A stretch of 64,000 nt of DNA from Sphagnum compactum (lineage: Eukaryota > Bryophyta > Sphagnopsida > Sphagnales): positions 10,846,271 through 10,910,270 of the forward strand of contig OZ234499.1 of the NCBI GenBank assembly GCA_965153455.1, in the 5' to 3' direction. Both the position numbers and the translations under genes were made by a program. The notes under the pieces were generated by a model that was given only the letters and a program-made list of their open reading frames with translations, searched no databases and had not been told where the DNA came from. This document shows, piece by piece, positions 12,698-25,219 of this stretch. Every line of letters starts with the position of its first letter. Position 1 is the first letter of the stretch.

Positions 12698-14335
12698 TTA
12701 TTTATCATCAGCCACCATATTAGAATTTTAGGGCTACCACTCTAGAGGGTCAACAACACCTGTATGACTGGTTTAGGATTGAGGGAACAATTAAAGTATT
12801 AATTATTTAATTACAAAATTTTGTGATTCTATTTTCTATCTCCATTTTATTTATTTTATTAATAATCTTTGATAATAATAATAAGAATAATAATAATAAT
12901 TTGGGTCTCTCTCTGTCTCTCTATGTCTCTTTCTTTTGCTTGTTTTTTTTTGGGGTCAATAATAAATAAGACTTTGTTGGTTTTTTTTGTCTTCTCTTGG
13001 GTTATATAGGTCAGATACCGAGTGTGTATTTTTTATTATTATTATTGTATGGCAAAATGTCCAAGTTGTGAACAAACAAATGATGGGCGGTTGTCAGTTT
13101 TTGACTATGGATTTGATCCCTATTGCTTTGTCAGGAATTTTTGCTAATTTGTGAACTTTTTTTTTCCCAATTTGGTCTCTAGCCTAGCATTATTTTATTT
13201 TATTTTATTTTATTTTATTTTTGTGGAGAAATTTTGCCCAAATGTGAAAATGAATATCAATAGAGTTATCTGTAAAGTACTTTGGGATAGCCTACATTGC
13301 TTTTCTGGACCCCAGTTCCCCCCTCTTTTGGGTCAAAACACTAGAGGATGGATGTGTCTGTCTTTTCCAAGAAATTCATCAAATTTCAAAAAAAGAAAAA
13401 AGTGTTTTTTTTTTCCTTCCTTTCATATTTGGTCTCAGATTTTGATTTGGTAAAATATAAAATAAATAGCAGTTATTTTTATTGATTTATTAATTTTTAT
13501 TTTTTGGGGATGTTTAGTGTGTCTAGGCAGGTTCTCCATTTCCTCCAATAATCCCTTCTTGGGATTCTCGTTACTGACTCAAAGTCAGAAAATTGAAAAT
13601 AAAATAAAACACACTGACCTGCAGCCTCCAGGAGGTACAGCATTATTATTATTATTATTAAATTAATTAGTAATTAATTAATTATTAAATTATTAAATTA
13701 TTGGTTTTTTTCTTAAGGGAAGGATGGCAACCCATGAAACTTTTTTACAGAGTTTGGAGGAAAAAGACATACGACCCAAACTCAAAACCCAACAATTTGG
13801 TACCTTGGGTGGTGAACCAGGACCCAAGTTGGTTACCATGGTTAAAAAATCTCAAAATCCATTTAAATTATCTACAAATATTGCAATGTCCCCCCCACAA
13901 TCTAGTCCCCATAACTAGACTAAATCAGGGTCTGTGAATTCAAATCTAACATTTTTGGGGTTTATTATGGCCATTAACTAAGAGGCCTCACTCACTCAAA
14001 GAGTTGAAGGTAGTATAGCAACTTGGGTGCTGGTTTCCCTTGGGCAAACCCCAAAGCCACCTAAGTTACTACCCTTCCCTCTACTTCCATCACTGCTCTT
14101 GTTTGCTGCCCATTTGGGCTTGTGTCAGGTGCAAAAGATTCAACACTTTGTCCTTTAGTTCATAAAGCACAAAAATTAGGTTTAAATAAATTAATAGGTA
14201 CACTAATGTAATAAAATGCTCACTCTTGCTTATTATGAGTAAGGTGAAAATGTGGGCCATAATAATGTGATCCCAAAGCATGATGCAAACATTATCATAT
14301 AAGCCTTTTAGCATGCACAGATCATGAGGCGCTAC

Positions 14336-14450
14336 AAAAGGGCACCTTTCCTCTACAAGAGGCCTTTTAAGAACACCTACTTAAGGTGCGAGAGGCCTCT
14401 TGTAAAAGGTGTAAAAGGCCTCTAGTAGGTGTAAGGTCCCTCTTGCACAA
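14336..14450. repeat. Nested hairpin repeats (AAGAGGCCT motif)
   Basis: ACAAGAGGCCT at about 14355 is answered by its exact reverse complement AGGCCTCTTGT some 35 bp on. Between them CACCT and AGGTG form an inner stem. Further AAGGCCTCTAGTAGGTG and AGGTGTAAAAGG copies follow, giving a cluster of overlapping inverted and direct repeats. It could be a MITE end or a decayed foldback; the family is unknown. Confidence 0.5.
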
Positions 14451-14569
14451 TACCACCCTATGATCTTGGTATGTTTCGTTGGAGGCTTTAATGATGTATT
14501 CACACTTGATGTTAAGTCAGTGTTAAATGAAAATCTAGGTGGCATCCTAGGTGGCACCCATTGTTAAAA

Positions 14570-14645
14570 GGGCCATAGTTTAATGGTAAGTGAATGTCAG
14601 CTTAACCATAAATTTTTTGTGGTAACTAGGTTTAAGTCCTAAATG
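14570..14645 (+). mobile_element. Possible tRNA-derived SINE head
   Basis: An A-box-like TAGTTTAATGGTA at about 14576 and a B-box-like GGTTTAAGTCCT at about 14629 sit in the order and rough spacing of a pol III internal promoter. I did not identify a SINE body, tail or target-site duplication, so this is tentative. Confidence 0.3.
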
Positions 14646-17378
14646 GCTAGCATGGTGTTAGAGGACTCAACCTTAGGAGTCCGTAACACTAAGTGTGAAT
14701 GCACCTTTAGCCCGTGGACGGCTAGGGTATTATTGAATGAAGGTGCTTGCTCAAGGTAGCAGCTAAGGGCAGCACCGAATGGAGGCCAACAACACAAGAA
14801 CAATACAAGTGAGGTGGAGTCATGGTTTCTAAGTTTCTCTCACCATTGGTTTCAAAAACTAGAATGATTTAGGGATTCACCAACCCTTCCTTCCAAAAAA
14901 GATTCTTGGAAAAGCACTTCCTAAAGTCCTTGATACGGAGAAGGGGAGTGGGAATGATATAGGGATTCTTCACCCTCTTAACCATTTTCTTGGAAAGCAA
15001 TTCCTTCCTTCTTCTGTACGAGGGAGTGGGAAGCACTGGTAGCACAATCCAATTTGCCATAGATTATTGACACAATTAACAATTGAAATCACAACCTTGG
15101 GACTTTTGTTTCCCAAGTGGTCATCTCAAGGACCTTTTGTTTCTCAAGTGAGACACCATCAGCTTCACACTTGACCCGAGAAGATGAGCATCTGTACCGA
15201 AACTCTATAGTGCAGCCGCGAATCATGTGTCTATGTAGGTAGTAGAGTGGTGATGGTCCATGTATGCAGAATTAAGGAACATTATTATGCTCTGGAGATT
15301 AGTAAACAGCATGGCCAAAACACAAATTGAGCCCTTGGGAATGCCATCTATCTTTGAAACCTCTTGATGAGTAGGATTTAATGAAGGCAATTTTGGCCCA
15401 ATCTCATTCTCCAGCTTTACAATTTCCATGCTATCTAGATACATATGTATGGAGTTGATGATGCTCTGACCCCTTCCTCCCTCCTCTACCATATCACACA
15501 ACTGGCCTCAACTTGTCCTCTACTTTCAAACACAACACAAGACAAATCCACTCCACTTGCTCTTTTGCAGCATTCATACCAAAATCCACTCAAAAAGTAC
15601 TGCAATCAAGCACCTTGTGGCCTTCCACATTTGCCACTCAGTAGTAAGAAAGCACTCCTGACATGGGTGTGTGCATCAGGTTAGAAATTCTTGCAATGCT
15701 TGTGGATCCATAAACATAGCATGATTGTGGCATCTGTATGAGGTGCAAAAAGATGTAACATCTGTGTGGTGTATTCATGGAATTCAATCACTCTCTTGGC
15801 TTCAAACGAAACAACTTGATTTTTACTATCTCAAAAGGAATCACTTTGTGCAAGCGACAAGGAATACATTGCAGCTGCAATTCTGCCAACACTGGGATTA
15901 AGTTAAATTGCGTCTGCTTTCATAAGATCATGAGATGTTTGCTAAAGAATTGACAAAGAATATAACCTCCAATGGCAGGCAGAAGAGTACAGCCCAAATT
16001 GCAAGCAGTAGATCAGCTCCTGGTGCACAATATCAAACCAGCCAACACTACTAGAATCATAAAAAAGAATCCATAACATTCTGTACCTACCTAGTGGCAA
16101 ATGGGTACTTCTGTTTTCACTTCAGAGGGCACCAACTTGGCTTGAAACCTCATGGGAAAAGCACAAATCACACACACAAGCAAACAGTGGAGCACATGGA
16201 AAGAGGACATGCATGCATGTATGCTATGCATGGGGAAAGGTAGAATGGAAAGAGGATATGCCATGGCATGGGGCAAGTACTAGGATAGCATGAGCATGGA
16301 AGAGGGTGGGTTTGGAATCAAGAGTGGTGCATTGGGTATTAGGTACTTGTATGTTGGTTCATGCAGGAGGTTGGTCTTTCCATTTATTGGCTTTGCCCAT
16401 GGGGAAGAGACTATGCATCAGTGCCGGATTGGGGATAAGATTTTGGCTCAATCTTGAACCAATGTGCGGGTGACAACTATGCATATGATAATAGCATGGG
16501 CATTTAGAGGTGTCCCACAGAAGTGCATGCATGCATATAAGAAGTTTTTAATCCATTCAAATGGAAGTTCTAGTTTGGACCTCACCCTTGGGTAAATGGG
16601 TAGTGTCATTATGCAACAAGTTGTTTGTTTTGCTCCCCAAGTTTCTTTGGGTTTACAATGTGTTAATTAATTTTTTTTTGTTCTCATAATTTCATTTTTA
16701 AAAACTTCTATTTGAAAAAAAAATTTAGTCCATCTTTCTTGTTGATAATATTTCAATGCCAAACTTTTTCTTCTCAAAATTTCAATGTTCCAATATTTTG
16801 GTTTCAATACTATTTTGGGTTTTTTCTTGAAGATTTGGGTGCCAAAACCATCATTCTACATCAGAATTTTGGTGTTGTTTTTTTCTCTCTTTTCCCTTTT
16901 TTGTTTTAGCTGATTTTGATGCAAAGTTACATTGCAACTTTAACCTTATGTATGTTTAGTGAAATATCCGGGACTTCTTAAAACTTTATATCTAATACAC
17001 TCATTTACATAGATGCTAACATGGGAAAATTGAAATTTAGAAGTTGAAGTTCCCAAGCTATCCAACTACTAACTTGCATTAAAATTAAATGGAACTTTGC
17101 ATCAAAAGTTGCAACCATCAACTTGTAGAGTGGTTATATTGGCAAGTTGTCATTTGCAAATGTTTATTGATTGGCTACAACCATAATAAGCATGATCAAA
17201 AACATTCATGACATATGTGTTGGTAGGGGAGTGCATTTGGCTACAAGGTGCTTGCAAAGAAAGTAGATTTGACTACCTAGAACATCGATTAGTGGTTAAT
17301 AGAAGCAAATGTGCAAGCTTCGACTTTAATTAGTCTCATTACTTAGCGTCACAACTTACAAGTTGAGACTTTGAATAT

Positions 17379-17680
17379 ATTACTTCACTTAGATACAAGA
17401 CATCCAATTTTTTGCTACACTAACAAAACACATTTCAAACTTCCAAGTTGTATATGGATGGAAGGAATTAATTGTAACATTACCTCATTTAGATGCACTA
17501 ATTCAAATTCTTACTTTCAAATAGAAAACACAAATTTTTAACTTGAATACATGAATGGAAGGTATCAATTAAAAAATAACAAGTCATTTATATACAATGA
17601 TTCAAATTCTTGCATTCATCCAAAAATTACATTTCACTCTTGCATATGGATGGAAAGAATCAAACATAGAATTACAAATA
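17379..17680. repeat. Diverged tandem array, about 100 bp unit, 3 copies
   Basis: Copies start near 17379 (ATTACTTCACTTAGAT), 17479 (ATTACCTCATTTAGAT) and 17580 (AAGTCATTTATATAC). Each carries an ATTCAAATTCTT or related block, and an ATGGATGGAA or ATGAATGGAA block near its end. Confidence 0.6.
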
Positions 17681-19599
17681 ATTGCAAGTTAAAGTGAATC
17701 ACCTTTGGTAGATAAAACATTCCATATTAGTCTATTTTCTAATGTTAAAGTTGGTTAAATGTGAATTACGTAATGGAAATTGGACAAATTTGATCGCTTG
17801 AAAAATTCACTCACTTAGACAAGTTCTTAACACATATTACCCCCCAAAAAAAAAATCCAACCAAAAATGACTAAATTAGGGACTTTTGAATGACATAAAG
17901 ACTTCTTTTAAACCTTTTAAAATTTAACTTTGTTAACTTTTTTTAACCATTAAAGTGAAGTAAAAATTTAACCATCATAGCAAAATTATTATCAAATGTG
18001 GTAAAGACAAATGTTTGTTAACCACATTTTTTACTTTAAGCATTTGGAACAAGGCTTGAAAACTTTCATAATTAATCATAGGTTATTTATGGGTGAAAAT
18101 GGGAAATTTTATAGTAAACTACATGTATTGTTGTTTTTTATCAAAAGGGACATCAATAGAGAGTTGGTCCAAGATAGAACCTAGGGCAGAACAAGTAGTG
18201 TAAACATGTTAGTTCTTACAATACACTGAGTCCTTGTTGAAATAATATGAAATGGCATGGACGCTAGGCATGGACACTATACATTTTTGAAATCCAACAA
18301 TTTTAACAAGTTGTTTAACTTTGAAGCCCAAAGCTTCTTTTTTCCTTCAATAGACGTGCAAAGTTTACATCTCATTTGATGCATTGCACTTTTCTTATCA
18401 AATTTAACACACGGTGAGTGAAATGTTCAAACATCCTAACTTTTTTTAGACCTTTCTTATAATTTCCTTTTCTTTGTGGATTTTACCTTTAGACATGTGT
18501 TCACAAGCTTCATCAAACACTATTGTTGGTGATATCCCAATAGGAGAAATAAAAGTGCATTGTGATGAAGAAGATGGATTAGCTTCATCTTGAAGCAATG
18601 AGGAAAAAATGTAAATTGGCTTTAAACTTGAAATTCTTGGGAATTTGCAAGGGGGCCATAATAGATGTATATTTCAATAAAATATGGATAAGTTATCAAG
18701 TCATATTATGAAAGTTGAGGCCCTTAGATGATAGAAACAAGTCTTTCAAGTAATAACAAATCATTATCAAATAAACGAAAAAAAAATGGTGTCAATGTTT
18801 AAAAGAGCTTGCATTCTAATTCTTGAAATTGTAAGGAAGTAGGTATAGAAAGGTCAAGCCTTCAAAAAATAAAAATACCCAAAGTCATGAATCCATATTC
18901 GTTAAAATAAAATATAAGCAATGAACACAAAGATTCAACAATTGAGAGAATACATGATATTATAACAAATGATAATTAAATAGTAAGGACTCAAGGTGCA
19001 TTCATGTTATGAGGAGCCAAAAACACCCAAAAGATAAAATCATCATAAAGAATGGATTAGCTTGTCAAGTTGATGTGGCATAACAGTATTGGTCATATGG
19101 GGAGAATAGTATTAAAAACATATTTACAAGTCACCAAAAATATTTAAAAAATTCTCATGACCCAAAAGGATATTATATTATACTTTTATGTAAAGGCTTG
19201 TAAATTTTTTTTTCTTAAATGTCGTTTTCAAATAAATTCAAGGCCTTTTAAAAGCTCTTTAAACAACAAAAGCGCTGGTTACATACACCAAATGGCATGC
19301 TTTTGCATCCCATATTTTTGTTTTCATCATCTTTTATTTTGGATTCTAACAACATAATACATAATGACAGAACCTATGTAAAAGTTTTACAAAATTATAT
19401 CAATGAGATAATTTTGAAACCATAAAACCTATAATTTTAAGTAGTCATTATTAAAACTTGGTTCCTAAGAAAGAGAATGCACTCGTCAAGACTTAAAAGT
19501 TTAAATTCTAGAATCTAAATATTTTAGGAATTAGGTATAGAAAAGAGATTTTTGCAAAATTATCCATATTTGCTTTCTGAAGATGCAAGCAATGAACAT

Positions 19600-20520
19600 C
19601 AATAATGAACAAATGAGGATCAAATTTTTTTTTACCACAAATCCAAAATCAAAAACAATGATTCGAAAGCTTCAATATTTGGATTTTGAAACCTCTCAAA
19701 AATTAGGTGCATAAATTTTTTAAAAATTAGGAACAAGGACACAAGAGTTTAAAAATTGCATTCTAAATTCTAGACCTTAGAAATTTACAACACAATACAA
19801 TTTACAAGTTTGATCCAAGTATAATCAATAGGGTGTTTCTATACCTATATGATTTGGATTTAGTTTCATCCATAGGATTTGAATTCTAAAAATTTATGTA
19901 ACACATGACATTCAAAAGTAAAGATTCAAAAGCCAAAAGCTTGGATTATAGAAGCTCTAAGAAATTTAAATATAGATGTTAAAAAAGTGAAGCCTTTCGA
20001 AATTAGGTGCTAGAACACCATGCAACATGAACATTGAACAATAAGGATTAAAAGTAAGGAACTTGGATTTTGGAAGGTCTTTTAAAATTTCAAACAAAAA
20101 TCTAAAGAACTTACAATTTAGAATTTACAATAAATCTAGAATTAAAAAAAATGACTCAAGAGCTTGGAGGTTGGAATCTAGATTTTAAAACTTGAAGATT
20201 TATAACAAATTGCAATTGAGAAGTTCAAATGCAAATGGAATTAGCATGGTGCTTTTGTACCTATAGAATTTGGATTTTATTTCATTCATAGGATCAAAAT
20301 TTTAGAAATTTACAACACATACAATCGAAAGCAAGGACTCAAAAATCAAGAACTTGGATTTTGGAAGCTCTAAAAAATTAGGTATAGATGTTAGAAAGGT
20401 GAAACCATTATAAATTAGATGCCACACCCTAGAACACCATGCATCATTAAATAGATGTACATTACAATGAGGATTAGGATCAAATAGCAAGAAGCTTTGA
20501 TTTTGGAAGGTCTTTTAAAT
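19600..20520. repeat. Diverged direct duplication, period about 416 bp
   Basis: A block with CCTATA...ATTTGGATTT...TTTCATCCATAGGAT at 19844 recurs at 20260. A block with ACCATGCA...GATTTTGGAAGGTCTTTT at about 20020 recurs at about 20438. The offset of 416-418 bp is constant across several blocks, so this is one tandem duplication. Related fragments continue upstream towards 18600. Confidence 0.65.
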
Positions 20521-22479
20521 TAGGTTAATATGAAATTTGAGGTTGTTGAGCATTAGAAACTAGAATCTAGATGATAGAATTACAAAATAATAAGAAATGA
20601 TCAAGGAACAACAACCCCAAAATTACAAAATAATAAGAAAGGATCAAGGAAACAACAACCCACAATCAAGAACCCGGTGCTTGAACCTTGGAAGTTGCAT
20701 TTTGGAAGCTCTAAGCTCATGGGGAAGTTCTAAACAATGTGCAAAAACATATAAGGTGCATTTTATTGAAAAAATAATAATTTATAATTTATTTAAATAT
20801 ACATATGGTGCCTATAATTAATTATGAAAATACATTTAAAATATATCGATTATATTTAAATATCTAAAATATGCCATTATTTCATAACAAAATATAAAAT
20901 ACCCTTTCATTTCATGTCCTAAACACTAGTGACCTAAACTTGAAAATTTTCACAATGCAATTTGCACAACCACCAAGTGCAAACAAAACTCAAAGAGTAA
21001 AAAAAAAAGTTGCAAGCATACTTGGAATCTTGGACGTTGGCATTGCACAATACAAATCTTAACAAACTTGAAACCATCATACTTTGCAATGAAACTCCTT
21101 GCAAGTATTCCTTTATAAATGATATCTTCATTATTCAATGTTGTATACCATATCTCCTCACAAATCAACCATAAGATTTCAAAATCCGTGCAACCACCAA
21201 TGGACCATCCAAGGATTTATGAAATTTTGATTTTACAATCGAGGAGCCATTGCTTTACTAAACAAAAAAAATCTAAACAATGCAAAAAAAAATTTAAAAA
21301 AGAATTGCAAAGTAAATAATAGTGTTGGTGATAAGTAAATGGCCTTTAATTGCTTGTTGATCACGTTGCACACTAGAAGGCCTATAGACAAGTTGAAATG
21401 CACATTAGAAGACTTGTTATCATTGTTGTTGGGAAAAGGCAAGTTTTAGGGTTTATTGAGAGTGGTAGCACCTACTTACTAGGGCTTTGGGTTGTGACAA
21501 TGGCGCCACGTGGTGCTATGAGGATTAGGCAATGATGCAAATTTTAAGGCCCTAATTTTCGAGTGGGCATGTTGCACAACCACAATCAATGTAGCCTTTT
21601 GGCTATTTTTGGCCATTAAAAAATGGCTAAACAACATATGCCATCTTTATAACTTCCTTCATAAAGGAGTGGCATTCGTTGGTCAAAAGGTTGAACGTTC
21701 ATTCATTGTTGTCATAGGCCTAGTACATTGCCATGCCATGATAGGTAAAAGCATATAGGTATCAACCAAATTTGTATCAAATTTTGAGTTGGTAGAAAAA
21801 ATCGGTAGGATTAAATGGCTTGGAGTTAGACTATGGAAGCACATGAACAAATGAAGGACAATAAGAAACATATATTGGTGTGAGTGTTTGTGTTCATATA
21901 TATAAAATGTGCCCATATAGGTAGTGTTTATAGTGAAATCAAATAAACAAATTTTTTTTTGCTATTAATTAGGATTGAAAATTGTGACCACCACAATGAA
22001 AGAACAAAAGAGTCAAGACTTTCTTAATTTTATTAATTTTTGTAATTTCTTCTCAAGTGATTCGAGGGAGGGGAAATATGCAGCTAGCTAGAGTGAACAA
22101 TTGCAATGATCTTCAAGATTTGAACCACTAACCTTACCACGACCCTAAACCCTAAACCCTAATCTTTGTGGATGAATGCTTGCTTATACACTAGTACCTT
22201 GGCAACTTTGACACGAATTATTATTATATATTATTTTCCAGAATGTTTCAAAAAATTTCAAGATTATTTGTTTTCCAAAGAAAAAACTTTTGCGAGGAAA
22301 AATGGAGAATCTTTTAGAACATGATGGAATATTCCATTTTCAGCATGAAAGCTTCTTCGGGCAACAACAAAATAATTCTTCGACACCAAAATGTTGAACT
22401 TTTTGGTTTTAGGGTTTAGGTAACATGTTTTTACATAACATGGTATCTCTAGAAGAAGAAGAAGGAAGATTTGTGTGAC

Positions 22480-25182
22480 CTAAGCTGTGATGCTGTTGGG
22501 GATACCCATTGCCGTCACTCCGGGTGTCGAATGTGGTCGCAGAAGCTGAAACGGCAATTGCGCAACACCGCAACAACGATTCTTCAAATTCTTATCGGCA
22601 TTGCGCGCCTGAATTAATTGGTCGATATCTTTCAATTTGTCGCAGTAGCGCTTGAATGCTACCTGGGCCTACAAGCAAAAGAAATTAATTTTAAAAAAAT
22701 CATTAAATTGAAAAAATACAAAACAAATCAATCACTAAATTGAAAAATACATTTTAAAAAAATCACAAAATTGAAAAATGCAGAAAAAATAAATCAAACA
22801 CTAAAAATTCAACACTATTTTTCAATGATAATAACGTCACAGACATTACATTTGAGGTTATGAGTCTTGGGCAGTTACTAGAAACAGGAACGGAACCTGC
22901 CAACGGTTATCAGGGCAGTTCTTAAGATTCATAACCGTGATTCTATAAAAAATAATTCAAAGGCCTGGTTTTGGTATAAAACCACAGTTCTCAAAAATTG
23001 AAGAAATAAATAAATAAATAAAAATATATATCAAATAACTGGAAAGAAACCCGCCGGTTCTTTTCATGAAAATTACGAGTTCTTTGAGGGTTTTGAAATA
23101 CCCGGGACCCAACGGTTCTTTGACAACCATTTAATGAGGAAACTGACACTAACGTAAAGTATGCGCCTTTTCGTCGTCGGTCCAAAAGGGGCAACGCTCG
23201 TCGATGTACTCCTCATTGGGGGCATGTGCAGACACTTGTTCAAACACGGACATCGCCGTCGTTGTGGTGTCCGTGTCGGAGATGACGGACAAGAAAAACT
23301 TCTCCGGGTCGCCTTGGAACTCTTCCCATTCTGGGGTGCCATGGTCTGGAATTAGGCGACGGGTGATGGCGGGACGGTAGGGCATGAATCCCGCGTAATC
23401 ATAGAGCCCATAGTTGATGGGTGCGTGCATGGCCGTTGCAATCCATTGCATTGTTGTCAAAACAAATGCAAGGTTTGTCTTCGAGTTCAGCTCAGGCCAT
23501 GATCCCCCGGGTGTGCCAACATCCTGCTTCTTGTCACCATGGCCAATGCTTCGATATTCTTTGTACCATGCCTGAAGCTCCGTATCCTTTTGTATCTCGC
23601 TACCGTCGTTGTAAAAGATGTCAATGTAGTCTGTGTTCCATGCTTTCATGGCATCCCAAACCTCAAGCCCATCAACCGCATAAGGATAGTCTTTCACCAC
23701 AAGCTTGATGCCATGTTTGGCATTCGAATCCGGTTCCGCCATTCCTCTGATGACTCAGAATGAAAGCCACCAGAAGCACTGAGAAGGAGAAGAAGAAGAC
23801 ATAATAGAGTTATCGGTAAAGTAAGGAAAACACAGCACCTGAACCCTGAGTTTGGTCATACACAGGGTGAGATTTAAAAAAAAACCTGCTAACAAAAAGT
23901 ACATTAACATTCAAGGGTGGAGGGTGAAACTCAGAAAACTATCAATCTTGGTGATAAACTGAGTTTCATCCTGTCTTTCCTTTTTTCCTGAGCCCCTGCA
24001 CTGCTGCTACATATACTTTTCACTGCTCCTACATGTACAACTACTATAATTAACCTCGACCCTTGTGCATTGCATGCCGAGTTTCAGCATTTCATACTGA
24101 GATTTAATAAAATTTCATTACTGCTACTACATAAAATTATCCGCAAAGTAAGGAAATTCTATTAAATCTCAGTATGAAATGCTTAAAACTCAGCATTTAA
24201 TGCACAAGTTTCGAGAGGAATTATAGTAGCTGTACAGGTAGGAGCAGTGAAATTCTATGTAGCAGAAGTGGAGGCGGTAAGGAAAAAAGAAAGACAGGGT
24301 GAAACTCAGGAAACCATCAAAATCCTTGAGTTTCAAAATCATCAAACTTTCTGAGTTTCACCCCCCGTTGAACGCTAATGTACTTTTTTTGCAGGTTTTT
24401 TTAAAAATCTCACCCTGTGTATGACCAAACTCGGGGTACTGACCCCTGTCTTTTCCTGACTTTACGGATATCTCTATTTCATGAAACACGTGTGATAAAG
24501 AGATATTTCTTAATATAGTATGAAATAATAAAATATTTATTAAAAATCTAAATATACTCTCATAATTTAATTCTAAAGCACCTACCTAATTTGAAATTCA
24601 ATAAATTGTAAACATTATTTAAAAATATTAATAACCCATACTCCTGATGAAGAATGAATATGGTGAGGCACTCTGAAGAAGACATAAGTATTTGAGCTCA
24701 AGGAAGTTTTTTCCATTTTTCATTAAAAAAAATATTTCATGAAACACTGATTTGAAAGAGATATTTAAAAATATGGTATGAAATAATAAAATATTTTGGA
24801 AGTAACTTTCCATGGACTCTGGAGTGTGAGCTACACTCACTCACTCACTCACTCACTGAGCAAAGTAGTGGATTCAGCGTACTTGCCTTTTGATGAGGTC
24901 GTTGGGCAATGCATTGGACGCGAATGTCCAATAATCTCGGTAGTACGCAGAAGCCATTGCGAAGACGTACTCACCAGGTGTGTAGGTTTGCTCGATTGCA
25001 CCCCCTGCATAAAGAAGATCAAATCGCGCACCGCTATTCACTTGTAGCGTGTACCTGAAATGCGGCGCCATCAACTGATAGATCGGGTGCAGCTTGCTGA
25101 GCTGACGATTGGAAGCGATGATCGCAACTTCCGTCACTGCATGACACCGTGCTCTGGAATATCTATGGACGAGATCAGCGCG

Positions 25183-25219
<37 letters not shown>

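Larger units (their letters stand above)
12506..16600. other. Intergenic DNA, no gene recognised
   Basis: AT-rich with microsatellites (ATT, TTTTA and AATT runs near 12870-13210 and 13650-13710). Small open frames at 13151-13937 and 15223-15684 have no recognisable similarity and biased composition. Features inside it are listed separately. Confidence 0.55.
16601..22479. other. AT-rich repeat-dominated intergenic DNA
   Basis: Nearly 6 kb of AT-rich sequence built largely from short, diverged direct repeats (two clear arrays listed separately). Open frames of about 60-80 codons occur at random density and match nothing I know. A telomere-like CCCTAAACCCTAAACCCT stretch lies near 22142-22161. 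No gene seen. Confidence 0.6.

Noticed and set aside
22080-22145. B-box-like GGTTCAAATCT on the minus strand, a possible SINE or tRNA
   Set aside because: No A-box at suitable spacing and no cloverleaf could be drawn.
22669-23166. An additional coding exon between LOX exons 8 and 9
   Set aside because: The interval is AT-rich, gives no LOX-like residues in any minus frame, and exons 8 and 9 join in phase without it.
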